From Deroplatys truncata (lineage: Eukaryota; Arthropoda; Insecta; Mantodea; Mantidae), in the NCBI GenBank assembly GCA_030765065.1, contig CM060985.1, positions 173,250,096 through 173,314,095 on the forward strand: DNA of 64,000 nucleotides, read 5' to 3'. Positions 10,066-20,395 of the stretch are shown one piece after another (within the stretch, counting starts at the first letter, position 1; every line of letters starts with the position of its first letter). A model generated the notes under the pieces. It did not search any database. It worked only from the letters and a program-made list of their open reading frames with translations, and had not been told where the DNA came from. The position numbers were made by a program, and so were the translations under genes.

Positions 10066-10637
10066 GTTACTACTATTCTATAATTACTGGCACAAATTTT
10101 AATTAGCTATCTAACATACTTTTGAAATACCAAATTTCGTAGTTAGAAAAACAGAAAGAATTTACTGGTTGCTATGTCCTTGTTTAATACTGATTACAAT
10201 ATACCACTAAAATCACCGGTTTGCAAAAATAAAAGCTCTTCAAGAATAGAGGGCGTTTAATTTCGCACGTGACGTATTGTTACATTTTCTCAACTGTACC
10301 TGACTTGCTGGCAGGAGTGGCTTCGATTTTTTAAATGTATTTCACATAAAATGTCCGAATGGAATATCTTGTGGCAGTATTTTATATCACAACAATATAA
10401 ATGCCAGAGTGATGGTAGTGTAAATAAGCATTATTGTATGACAATGATTTGAGATGTTTGTTAATTATAAGCATTGTTAGTAAATAAGTTTTCACGGCCT
10501 CACTGAAACTGACAATAGGAGCGGGCAACAATGTAACGAGGGGGTGAGTTGTTTATTAATTAGAAGAGGCAAGCAATTGACGTCAGAGTAGCGCGCGTTT
10601 CTTTAGAAATGGAGGGAATTTCTTCCCTAGAGCATAT
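10066..10637. other. Unassigned interval
   Basis: AT-rich, no recognised gene. The left inverted repeat of the mariner relic at 10638 was sought here but not found. Confidence 0.35.
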
Positions 10638-11579
10638 GTGTTCGTAATTTTGATTGGATATGACCTTAAAGTCGGTTTAGGGGAGAGAGGATGCCTTGAA
10701 AGACTACATCGTGCATTTGGGGCTCTTTGCCCTTCGCAATCCACCATTTATCGATGGTATGCAGAGTTTAAAAGAGGAAGAGATTCCCTCGAAGATGAAG
10801 ACAGAGCAGGACGGCCGGCTACAGCAACAATGGATGAAAATGTGGTGAAACCAGGGCGCATGTTGCGGGAGGATCATCGTTGCACATATGGTCAGATTCA
10901 AGAAGCCCTATATATTGGATGGGCAGCAGTGAAAACAATCCTGAAAGAAAAAACTTGACGCTAGGAAGCTCTGCAGTCGCTGGATCCACCTCACAAACGA
11001 GCAGAAAATGGTGCCAGGAAATGATTGAAACATTCAATAGAGGAAGAACCAAAAACATATTTACCATTGTAACAGGTGACGAAAGCTGAATTTACCAGTA
11101 TGATCCAGAAACTAAACGACAGTGATCTCCCAACTAAGTGAAGCGAACGAGAAGTGTTGGCAAGAAGATGATCTGTTCCTTCTTCTCAGCAAGTGCTCAC
11201 ATTATGACGACTCCACTTGAGAGACAAGAGTGTTACTGCCAGATTGTACATCACAAAATGTCTGCCACAAGAGTTAACTGAATTGAGAAATAAAAAAGCG
11301 TCGAAGATTGGTCTGCGTGGTATTTTGTTGCACCATGACAATGTTTCTGCCCACACTGCACCAGAAGCAACGCACTTCTGCGGGAGTCATATTTGTCCGA
11401 TCCTCCCTACAGTCCAGATCTGGTCGTGCGACTTTTTTCTATTCCCCAAAATGAAAGAAAAAGCTCGAAGTCAATGATTTGAGTCACCTGAAGCCGCAGT
11501 AGCTGCTGACGAAGAATGGCTTGAAAGGATCAGACGTGTAATGGAGAATATTTTGAAAAGATGCAATGATCAGATCTAA
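10638..11579 (+). pseudogene. mariner transposase relic
   Basis: The frame opens with a helix-turn-helix segment (CPSQSTIYRWYAEFKRGRDS, then LEDEDRAGRP at residues about 50-60). A later frame has FTIVTGDES followed by a stop where tryptophan is expected (about 11085). Further on are GILLHHDNVSAHTAP near 11330 (second D), a degenerate third-D region near 11420, and an ending like the family's GEYFEK near 11550. At least three frameshifts and several stops separate the pieces. It is a different lineage from the 462-1750 element and much older. A right-end candidate AAAACTTTTGGGGTGACCCT at about 11609-11628 resembles mariner termini; no left partner was found. Confidence 0.85.
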
Positions 11580-11888
11580 ATGTTTAATATTTTATTGCGT
11601 TCATTCTCAAAACTTTTGGGGTGACCCTAGTATAAGGGTAGAGTGTGCGTTTCTCCACAGTTCCTATGGGAGAGGTGGAGCCAAGATGCTCTAACTCGGA
11701 GCTTACGTTTCTCCCGCTAGAGCGCAGTAAAACGTAGAACCTAGCCACAATGTTGGCATGCATATTCCGCGCTCTACCTTGCTTTACCATCTTGCTGCAA
11801 ATTAGTGTTAATGCGTTTGGAAGCACACATTATTGTTTGATTAAATCAACTGGAAAAATAATGCACAAGATATCCTTATAAATAAAAA
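11580..11888. other. Right flank of mariner relic
   Basis: Contains the possible right terminus near 11609-11628; otherwise nothing recognised. Confidence 0.35.
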
Positions 11889-12555
11889 TCTGATGTGTTA
11901 CTCTCACATGACTTTCTCTACTCTTATAAAAAACTATTTTTACAAACGCTTATTCTCCATATGCTTCATGTTAATCAAGTATTGGAAAATTTAAGGGAAT
12001 AACAAGCAATATCTCGAAAATGGTTCATTCATCAACAAAAAATGTGTATGACATAAATTGTGTATTTTAACGCGATCTACATTTTTTGTGTAGTAAAAGT
12101 TTGTCTATCTTATGGTTTACCAGTTATGCAAAAGTCCTTCACAATGAAGAATACTTTTGGAGCCATTTCCAGAAATATCGAGATATACATTTTATTTGTC
12201 ATGAAAATATCTTAAACACATGATATTTTAATCAAAATCGTTAAGAGCCATTTTGAGAAAATTAAAATTTTCAAAAAATGCTCCATGTAAAGGGTAATCT
12301 GGGGTGGGGGATTTTCTTGAAAACCTTCGTGTCGCGTCTCTGGAAGATACTGAACCTAAATACCAAGTTTGGTGTTTATCCGACTGTTCGTTTTTGAGTT
12401 ATGCTGTTCACAGACACGGACATGTTTCCAAAAATGCTTTTTTTTTGGATTCAGGGGGTCTCAAAACATGTATTTCCGGTGAAATCACGGTATCGAATTT
12501 ATGGGTGGAATGCAATACTTCTCCTACTTACTATACGTAGTAGAGAAAGTAAAAA
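11889..12555 (+). mobile_element. LR family element, subfamily A, internally deleted
   Basis: Complete at both ends (TCTGATGTGTTACTCTCACA at 11889; TACGTAGTAGAGAAAGTA at 12555). Most of the second half of L is missing: the sequence jumps from CTTCATGTTAATCAAG to TATTGGAAAATTTAAG near 11980. The CA run is reduced to a single ACAGACACGG. Shows that L-R junction deletions occur in this family. Confidence 0.85.
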
Positions 12556-12914
12556 CTAAGTTATTCACCATGTGTGTTGAGCACCTGTTTTGAAAACAAT
12601 TTCAAGCATTTCTATGTTCGTACAGTAACAGTTCAGTCCAAAGATGTTATACTTTACCACGAAGTCGGGCAATTAAAATAGTGTAGAGTGGTTTATTTAA
12701 GTGTGTGAAAGTTACAAACATGAACAAAGTAAGTAAATTATTAAAGACTCCATTTAGCAACAGGACTCTCAGTGAAAATGTTCAGATGAAGTCATTGCGT
12801 AGCGCCTCTCGAATCTCAATCTGCAGCAACAAACTGAAATCGATGTCGTTAAGTTCAATCTGGAAATTTACCACAAGAATAAATGGATATGTGGCTCTTG
12901 AGGAAAACATGCTA
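12556..12914. other. Spacer between LR copies
   Basis: No recognised gene. A weak ORF spanning 12705-13019 continues into the LR copy and is not credible as a gene. Confidence 0.35.
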
Positions 12915-13047
12915 TTTTTACTTTCTCTACTACGTATAGTAAGTAGGGGAAGTATTGTATTCCACCCAAAAATTCGATACCGAGATTTCACCGGAAATAC
13001 ATGTTTTGAGACTCCCTGAATCCAAAAAAAGCATTTTTGGAAACACA

Positions 13048-13050
<3 letters not shown>

Positions 13051-13093
<43 letters not shown>
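13051..13093 (-). repeat. (GT)n microsatellite inside LR copy
   Basis: About 21 GT units; the reverse complement of the CA run in plus-strand copies. Confidence 0.95.
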
Positions 13094-13095
<2 letters not shown>

Positions 13096-13295
13096 CAGCA
13101 TAACTCAGAAACGAACAGTCGGATAAACACCAAACTTGGTATTTAGGTTCAGTATCTTCCAGAGATGCGACACGAAGGTTTTCAAGAAAATCCCCCCACC
13201 CCAGACTACCCTTTACATGGAACATTTTTCGAAAATTTTAATTTTCTCAAAAACGGCTCTAACGATTTTGATTAAAATATCATATGTTTAAGATA

Positions 13296-13677
13296 AGGCG
13301 GCGCCGTGGCCGAGTGGTTAGACCGCTCGCCTCCCACCGAGGCGGCCCGGGTTCAATCCCAGGGACCTACATGTGGGATTTGTGGTGGACGAAGCGGCGT
13401 CTGGGCGGGTTTTCTCCGGGTTCCCCGGTTTCCCCCGCCATTCATTCCACCAACTGCTCCATCATCACCTTTCCTTTCATCCATTTCACCAACATTTCGT
13501 TTCATCTACTTCCTTCATCCCCATACCAGGCATCGGGCTGATCCCCCATCCTGGATGTTCTGTCTGATCCATGAGTGTCTGTTCCTCGACGGACCTCTGA
13601 CCCCAGGCACCCGCCTCTAAGTCCTGGGGGGTGTAAGTCCTACATAAGAGGAGGTTAAACAGATAATGAATGAATGA
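13296..13677 (+). mobile_element. tRNA-derived SINE (family S2) with target-site duplication
   Basis: Flanked by perfect 12-bp direct repeats ATGTTTAAGATA at 13284-13295 and 13678-13689. The head is strongly tRNA-like: an A-box TGGCCGAGTGG near 13308, then a B-box GGGTTCAATCC near 13350. The tRNA-unrelated body is G/C-rich, and the 3' end is AGGAGGTTAAACAGATAATG plus a short (ATGA)n tail. It has no counterpart elsewhere in the window. ORFs over the body are incidental. Confidence 0.92.
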
Positions 13678-14243
13678 ATGTTTAAGATATTGTCATGAGA
13701 AATGAAATGTATATCTCGAATTTTCTTGGAATGTCTCCAAAAGTATTCTTCATTGTGAACGACTTTTGCATAACTCGTAAACCATAAGAGATAGACAAAA
13801 TTTTACTGCACAAAAAATGTAGATCGCGTTAAAATATACAGTTTATGTCATATACATTTTTTATTGTTGAGTGAAACGTTTTCGAGATATTGCTTGTTAT
13901 TCCCTTAAATTTTCCAACACTTATACTTTTTCTCAAATTCGTTATTCATTTTTTTTATGTCCTGGACATGCAAAGAGAATGGAATGCGCCACATAGCAAC
14001 CAGCTCTTAAAACATTTGACTATCGCTTAAAGCCTACCATATTCCCCTTACATCTACAAGAAAATTAGCAATAAGATTAACATATCGATATCTCGATTAA
14101 CATGAAGCATATGAGAATAAGCGTTTGTAAAAACAGTTTGTACAAGAGTAGAGAAAGTCATGTGAGTGTAACACATCAGATTTTTTCCTTACGTGTTATT
14201 TAAGGGAGATGTCCATTGTATTAGACCGAAATAATTGATAATA

Positions 14244-15057
14244 CAGGGAGAGCCGAATAAACTACGAACTGCCTGCGCGGTGTTTTTCCAGTCCGCGTCC
14301 TCGGCGCTCGTTGCCGTCTGCCGCTGTAATAGAAATGCGCGGATGAAATCTTACAACATTTTTTAAAACTTCTTTGAAAGGCTTTACTTACCAACTTTAT
14401 GAAAGGAAATGCTGAAACTGGCCACCGTAGTTGTCCATAAATTTTTGGCAGCTCTTTAAGAAACTATCCATCACTCGCCAATTTGTTTTCTAGTCAACAG
14501 TTGAAGCCCGTACATACGTAAATACAATTCCCCCCTATTTTTTTAGAGAATTAACAGACAGGGAGCGTGATTTTGTCTTTTTTCAACAAGACTCTGCAAC
14601 AGCTCATACGGCCAATATTTCCATGAGAACAATTGAAAGTGTGTTTGAGGAAAGAATTATTAGTAGAGATTTGTGGCCCCCTTGGTCCCCCGACCTAACC
14701 CCCTGCGATTTCTATCTCTGGGGTAACTTAAAACAAAGTGTACAGGACAAACCCACACACCCTGGAAGAATTAAAACAAAATATCGGCCAGGAAATTCCC
14801 ATCATTTCTCAACGTGAACTACGGCGAGTTATAGATGGGTTCCTAAAAAGGTGCCAAAAATGTATGGACAACAACAGTGGCCAGTTTTAGCATCTCCTTT
14901 AGTCAAGTTGGTAAGTAAAGACTTTAATAGTAGTTTTAAAAAATGTTGTATGGTTTCATCCGCGCCATTATATGATAGCGGCAGGCGCAACGAGCGCCGA
15001 GTACGCGGACAGAAAAGACACCGCGCAGCCGGTTCGTAGTTTTATGGCGCCACTCTG
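14244..15057 (+). mobile_element. Deleted Tc1/mariner-type element with long inverted repeats
   Basis: Bounded by TA at 14242-14243 and 15058-15059. The left arm (14244 to about 14445) and right arm (about 14860 to 15057, inverted) are alike over roughly 200 bp, sharing blocks such as AAACTACGAAC, CTGCGCGGTGT, TCGGCGCTCGTTG, TACAACATTTTTTAAAACT and CTTTACTTACCAACTT. Between the arms only a remnant of the transposase survives. At 814 bp it is an internally deleted, non-autonomous derivative. Confidence 0.88.
14520..14850 (+). pseudogene. Transposase fragment inside the long-TIR element
   Basis: An open stretch with no credible start contains FFQQDSATAHTA (second catalytic D) and LWPPWSPDLTPCDFYLWGNL (third catalytic D); by my count 38 residues lie between the two aspartates. 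The first catalytic segment and the N-terminal DNA-binding region are missing. After QDKPTHPGRI the frame appears shifted. Related in type to the transposases at 3680-4545 and 40583-41840. Confidence 0.85.
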
Positions 15058-15181
15058 TAGAATACCTTAGCGACCGCCGCTGTTTATTTGGAACGATAAA
15101 TAAATCGCATTATGGTATCTGATTATGCACGCGTGTTGATATGCAGTACTTCATAGAAGGAGAGATTCCTATAGAATCAAG

Positions 15182-16119
15182 TGAGGCAGTATGTTTAAAA
15201 CTTAAATAACTTCAGTCTAATTATATAATATATAAATTCAATAACAGCCCGCCTTGAAGCAATATGTATATGTAATAATTTGTAAAATGTATGTAACAGT
15301 CATTGCATATGCTTATATTATTGTATCCATGTTTAATAATGTCATGTGAATATATTACGTAATTTAATAATGTAGGAGCTGTGAGAATAATAACTTAAAA
15401 GTTGCTAACAATGAGGTAACCTTGAGTCAATAATGAGTAAGAAAGTTTAACAGTACTACTTGTGATTCTTGGAGTGACAATAATGTAATTTTAGTGACAG
15501 TTTATAAAAATAGCCAATCAACAACCAGAAAAAGCTTTAGTTAAATAAAGGTATTCTATTGGATTAGGAATAGCCAATTAGAGACTTGAAATACAGAAAT
15601 TTACAAGTTTAGGCGCTAGAAATCTTGCCAGTTGCGTGCAGACAGTGCTCATAACTGGATGCGTTGCTTATGCGTCCTCGAGAGATTTAATACGTATTCG
15701 TGTGAAACGAAAAATAAGTTTACGTGTTTAAAAGTGCAAGTAATTCATAAAAGAATCTCACAGCTCTCTATATCAGTGAAGTGTTATTTAAATCGTATCA
15801 AGTATTAATAAAAGGAGTGAAGTAAAATTATAATATGTGTAAGCCTACATTCTTGTCGCACCAAAACGCTGCAAAGAGAAACGTGTCTCTAACAAATACT
15901 GACGCAGCCGAGGCGAACATAAATATATAATATTTAAAGAAATAGTTAAACTACAAAGTTAATATTTTTTTTAAACTTGGGGCAAAGGCCACCTGAAAGT
16001 ACATTTGGGGCGAAGGCTACCGGAAACTGTTTACTCTACGTGCGGTTGCAACTTCTAAAACGTTCGGCTCCCCAACAGTCGAAATACGATACAACTTCTT
16101 CTAAAATACTCCTTTCTCA
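15182..16119 (+). mobile_element. Solo LTR of a retrotransposon, copy 1
   Basis: Begins TGAGGCAGTATG and ends TTTCTCA, giving the TG...CA ends of an LTR. It is flanked by the 4-bp direct repeat CAAG at 15178-15181 and 16120-16123. 938 bp, AT-rich, no internal coding region. Homologous to 32750-33529 on the same strand and to 56367-57364 and 53528-53849 on the opposite strand. Four-base target sites fit gypsy-type elements, but no pol sequence is present to confirm the class. Confidence 0.85.
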
Positions 16120-16163
16120 CAAGTCGTCTGTGATGAAAAAGAAAATGCCCAATTTTATTACTA

Positions 16164-16248
16164 TAGTCGTCCTCCGTGGTCTATGCTCTAGGGGTAGCAT
16201 GGACGCTAGCAGTTAAAGAGCGTCCATAAATAAAACACAATTTAATTT
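16164..16248 (+). mobile_element. Internally deleted S1 SINE (about 85 bp)
   Basis: GTCGTCCTCCGTGGTCTATG is the S1 5' end and CAGTTAAAGAGCGTCCATAA its 3' end; the roughly 200 bp that normally separate them are gone. It is flanked by a direct repeat CCAATTTTATTA(C/T)TA at 16149-16163 and 16249-16263, so both ends of the insertion are preserved. Confidence 0.85.
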
Positions 16249-16263
16249 CCAATTTTATTATTA

Positions 16264-16835
16264 GGTATTAGTTTAATAACAGGTAGAAGTCATATTAAAT
16301 TGGCAACCCTGCCCGTGTCCGTCACTGCTGACAGCGATGCCAACATTGCGGTAAAGTATAGCGGTTATCTCTCAGCATTGAGCTACTCTTGAATTCGTAA
16401 TGTTGATCCGCTTAAAGCGAACATTTCCTGTTGCACCTGCCAAACTGAGGTGGGCATTCAGCTAAATCCTCTAATGTTGCCTGTTTGAAATCTTTGTCTC
16501 AACAATCAAGTGGTAAAACTGTTGTCTGCAACGCTGTGAGCCAGCGTTCGAGCCCCTTTTTGGGCGAAGCGGGTTTTTCTCCACAGTTTTCACAGTAAGA
16601 TAGCTCGTTTGTGCATCCATTCCTTCTTCCTCCGATATGACCTCTCCGTTTAGACCCTAGAGCATAAAACCGCACACGTAATAGTCATTCACGTACTCGC
16701 CAACTTTTACGATTTGATCCTAAAATGTGCGGGAGAGAAGACCTTTTTACGACTGTACAACAGAGGACGCGTTTTATAGCCTTGATATAGGTATAGACAA
16801 AACTTTACTACTTACTTTACTGTAGTTTTTTTTTT
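16264..16835. other. Unassigned interval with a weak tRNA-like segment
   Basis: Near 16505-16560 a segment with TCAAGTGGTAAAACTGTTGT and CGTTCGAGCCC resembles A and B boxes and may be the head of an old SINE. No TSD or body was recognised. The rest is unassigned. Confidence 0.35.
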
Positions 16836-17113
16836 TTAATTTATGGACGCCCTTTAACACCTGTGGTCCTTAGCGTCCCATTCTATATTGGGCGTGAAAG
16901 ACCGGTAAGTTTGCTCAGAGGCCCCTTTATTAGGCTTGAGGTTCTTTTACGCGCCGTAAATCTACAAGGGACCACCGACTTTACTTTCCTTTCGAAGGAA
17001 GCCATGCTAAGGACTTTTACGCCCGAAAAAAATCCATCGCCCTACGCCGGGTTTGAATCCGCGACCTCGGAAACTTGAGGCTAGCATGGTAACCACTACA
17101 CCACGGTAGACGA
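16836..17113 (-). mobile_element. tRNA-derived SINE (family S1), full length
   Basis: Reverse copy of S1: 3' end ATTTATGGACGCCCTTTAAC at about 16841, body GAAGGAAGCCATGCTAAGGA, and tRNA-like head near 17050-17112 with GGGTTTGAATCCGCGACC as the inverted B-box region. An ORF at 16863-17078 is an accident of the SINE sequence. Confidence 0.88.
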
Positions 17114-17250
17114 CACAAAAACGTAGATCTCGTTAAAAGATACAATTTATGTCAAATAATTTTTGTGGAGTTTACGCTTTGCAGATATTCTTTGTTATTG
17201 GTTTGAATTTTAAACAGCAATACTTTTCTCTGCTGGCAAGTATTATTCGT

Positions 17251-17324
17251 TTTTGCTTTCTCTACCACGTTCATGGTAGATAGAGAAGGTACTGCATTCC
17301 TTCCAAAAATTCAATACCGAGAAA
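17251..17324 (-). mobile_element. LR subfamily B right-end fragment
   Basis: TTTTTGCTTTCTCTACCACG... to AAAAATTCAATACCGAG is the reverse R end of a B copy, cut sharply where the A copy starts. With 18155-18237 it may represent one B copy into which the A copy inserted, with loss of the B middle. Confidence 0.7.
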
Positions 17325-18154
17325 TCTGATGTGTTACACTCACATGACTTTCTCTACTCTTGTAAAACTATTTTTACAAACGTTTATTCTCCATATGCTT
17401 CATGTTAATCGAGATGTTAATCTTATTGCTAATTTTCTTGTAGATGCAAGGGGAATATGGTAGGCTTTAAGCGATAGTCAAATGTTTTAAGAGCTGGTTG
17501 CTATGTGGAGTATTCCATTCTCTTTGTATTACCAGGACAAAAAAAGATGAATAACTAATTGTCATTTCAGAAAAAGTATAAGTATTGGAAAATTTAAGGG
17601 AATAACAAGCAATATCTCGAAAACGGTTCACTCAACAACAAAAAGAATGCATATGACATAAATTGTGTATTTTAACGCATCTACATTTTTTGTGTAGTAA
17701 AATTTTGTCCATCTCTTATGGTTTACCAGTTATGCAAAAGTCGTTCACAATGAAGAATACTTTTGGAGACATTCCCAGGAAATTCAAGATATACATTTCA
17801 TTTGTCCTGAAAATATCCTAAACATATGATATTTTAAACAAAATCCTGATAGCTATTTTTGAGAAAATTAAAATTTTCGAAATATGTTCCTTGTAAAGGG
17901 TAATCCGGGGTGGGGGGATTTTCTTGAAAACCATCGTGTCGCATCTGTGGAAGATACTGAACCTAAATACCAAGTTTGGTGTTTATCCGACTGTTCGTTT
18001 CTGAGTTATGCTCTTCACAGACACACTTGTTTCCAAAAATGTTTTTTTTATTCAGGGTGTCTCAAAACATGTATTTCCGGTGAAATCTCGGTATCGAATT
18101 TTTGGATTGAATACAATACTTCCCCTACTTACTATACGTAGTAGAGAAGGTATA
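17325..18154 (+). mobile_element. LR family element, subfamily A, complete
   Basis: Full copy from TCTGATGTGTTACACTCACA to TACGTAGTAGAGAAGG. The CA run is reduced to CACAGACACAC. Bordered on both sides by reverse-oriented B end fragments, so it appears nested. Confidence 0.88.
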
Positions 18155-18360
18155 AAGCTTTAGTAAGAATTTCTTGTGTATCCTCTAATAAACGATTGAG
18201 GGGAGAGAGTCACGTGGATGTATCACATCAGATTTTACCCTATAACGAAGTGTGTAAATGTTACTTGAAAGTGTATCTGGATTAACAAGAAGTAGATAGG
18301 ATAGGTTTTGTAAGAGTAGTTTGTAAAGTAGAGAAGCTCATGTGAGTGCAATACTTTAGG
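18155..18360 (-). mobile_element. LR left-end fragments, reverse
   Basis: Two successive reversed L ends: one ending near 18237 (GGGGAGAGAGTCACGTGGAT...CACATCAGATTTT) and one near 18345 (AGTAGAGAAGCTCATGTGAG). The second has a diverged middle. This is another case of duplicated L ends. Confidence 0.6.
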
Positions 18361-18502
18361 TAATTTTTTTTCCTCAGCTGCAGAACTTTGAATATTTTAG
18401 TTGTGTCCTCTTCATTTTTCAGCTGAATAAATCGCATTTATTTGGGATAAACTTCTGAAGTATATAAGTCTTCAGAAACAAAGCAATATATCTATAAAGG
18501 TA

Positions 18503-18964
18503 CTGACGAACGGAGAGCAGGGCACCGCACGCAGGCTATTCGACCCTTTGTGCTTTTACTGCGTCACCTCGGAAGGAGGGGTGAAGGGAGAGACCGGATG
18601 AGCGTAGGTCCAGACGGGGTTCCTAATGTTTCCAGATTGAACGCCTCCAACGTCGTCCGAGCACACACCTATGGGGCTCGAAGGCTCCCGGGCGTTCCTG
18701 AAAGCACCCAACGGCGGGCGTCCAATCGAGCGGTCCCTGGATATCAGGAGGAAACCCCCACACAGCCACCGCCGATCACCGTCGCCTGGTCCTACAACCC
18801 TGAAACAGATGAATCGTGGTAGAAGATGAACCACCTCAGCATTCGCCTGCCGACTCGGGGAAACCATGAAAAATCCATGGGTCAGAGTAAGGCAGGCGCC
18901 CAGATCGAACCTGGGACCTCCCAAATGCACACGTTACCGCGGTGCCACCTCGCTGGGCCAGTAC
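18503..18964 (-). mobile_element. tRNA-derived SINE (family S3)
   Basis: The tRNA-like head is on the minus strand near 18890-18960: AGCGAGGTGGCACCGCGGTA as an A-box region and CCCAGGTTCGATCTGG as the B-box. The body holds TGGTTTCCCCGAGTCGGCAG, shared with S3 copies at 6578 and 59332. Approximate direct repeats ATCTATAAAGGTA (18490-18502) and ATCTATAGGTA (18965-18975) flank it. G/C-rich ORFs on both strands are SINE sequence. Confidence 0.75.
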
Positions 18965-19094
18965 ATCTATAGGTAATATAGTTAGAAAATAATTAGCATT
19001 CACCTGGTGGCAGTAGCGACCGCATCGCTGCCACGTGCACTTTTAGACTGCTATATCAATTATGCATCTGGTTGAACCACTTTCCTCTTCGCTG

Positions 19095-20250
19095 CATTGT
19101 ATTGGTGGCCAAGAGTTGAATTAAGGCAGTGCAAAACTGAACTTAGCAGGTTGCAAAGAGTGCTTTACACTGCCATTACAGGGGCACTCAGAGCTACCCC
19201 CACTGCAGTCATGGAAATGCTATAGGAACTCGCCCCCTTACCTATCAGGGTTGAGGTAGAGGCGCTTGGAGCATTCAGTAGGTTAAACCATCAAACTGAA
19301 GCTCCCCTTGATGGGCGCTTAGATCACTTCAAACCACCCTGGGGGGAAAATTGTTTAAAATACTGTGTATGAGGACGGACTTTTTGTTTGACAGGACGTT
19401 CACCGTCTCTTATGAACGGGAAGGATAGGATAAACCTGAAGAAAATGAAGGCCCAGTGTGATATGCTGATGATTCTAAAACCAGATTTGGCACACGGGCT
19501 GGACTCAATGTGCGAATATGCCGCGGTCTTTCAGGCAGAGGTTTGGCTCTTTAAGCTAGCTCTTGGGAGAGAGTAAGACAGACTTGTTCCAGCTTGGGTG
19601 AGCAGCGGAGTACTCAAAACTCGCAGGACTCTGCCTGCAGCATATAATACAGCTTGGCATTGGAGTCAAGTGGTCGCCACGGCTGAATGAACTGGCAGGA
19701 AGCGCAAGCACTTGTGTATGACTTTCGCCCAGCGAGGTATTTGGCTATCATGCTCTCTCTCCAGCCGGACTCCAAACACTGTTGCTGCGTACGCGCGAGA
19801 ACTCTAAGCCGAGGAGAGTTGGAACGGCCTGGTGTAAGAAGACGGTATAGTCATAGACAGATGCTTATAATCTCAGATAGTGAGACAGGCCTGAAGCCTT
19901 CATAACACTTAGTTAAGTCCAACTTGATCTTAAGAGTTCCGCAAGTCTCTCAGTTTAGTTCAACTCAGGTGGGTGCCAGGGCATGTGGGGATTGTGGGCA
20001 ATGAGACTGTTATCAGGACCGCTTAAGCTGACTATCAGAGAATTACAAAAACTCGTCTATAGATTTCAGGCATTCTAAAGCTCTCATACAAAGATTGGAC
20101 AGAAGTAGGTCGCGAGAAATTAAGCAGGGGAAAGCTGTCACAGGAATGGGCCTCTTTACGACACTGTGCCCTTAGAGGGCACTGCACAGAATGGGACAGC
20201 AAGTGAACCCTGCCTGTAGACTGAGTCAAGGGGCACAAGAGAAACTACGC
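19095..20250 (+). pseudogene. LINE 3' relic: end of reverse transcriptase and RNase H
   Basis: Near 19137-19330 the plus strand reads LSRLQRVLYTAITGALRATP, then ELAPLPIRVEVEA and a DHFKPPW block, as at the end of the reverse transcriptase of jockey/R1/I-type LINEs. Near 19450-19560 come remnants of RNase H: ADDSKTRFGTRAG and AAVFQAEVW. Near 19965-20010 is WVPGHVGIVGNE, the last RNase H motif. The pieces lie in different frames with many stops. A LINE with an RNase H domain points to the I/R1/LOA range; a finer call is not possible. The 5' half and the endonuclease are missing. Confidence 0.8.
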
Positions 20251-20395
20251 ATCTATTCTGCGAGACCCAGCACTTGTTCACAAAACACCCTCGTTTATTA
20301 GAGTAAATTTCCAAAATTGGAGGAGCTTTCAAGCATCACGATCCAAAGTCTGATTCACTTCATTATGAACGTCAGATTTCTGGATCGTTGATAAT

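Larger units (their letters stand above)
12915..14180 (-). mobile_element. LR family element, subfamily A, split by a SINE
   Basis: Reverse-oriented full A copy: R end at 12915 (TTTTTACTTTCTCTACTACG), GT run at about 13051-13093, and L end at 14180 (CACATCAGA). The SINE at 13296-13677 interrupts R within ATGTTTAAGATA. Removing it restores continuity with other A copies. Confidence 0.9.
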
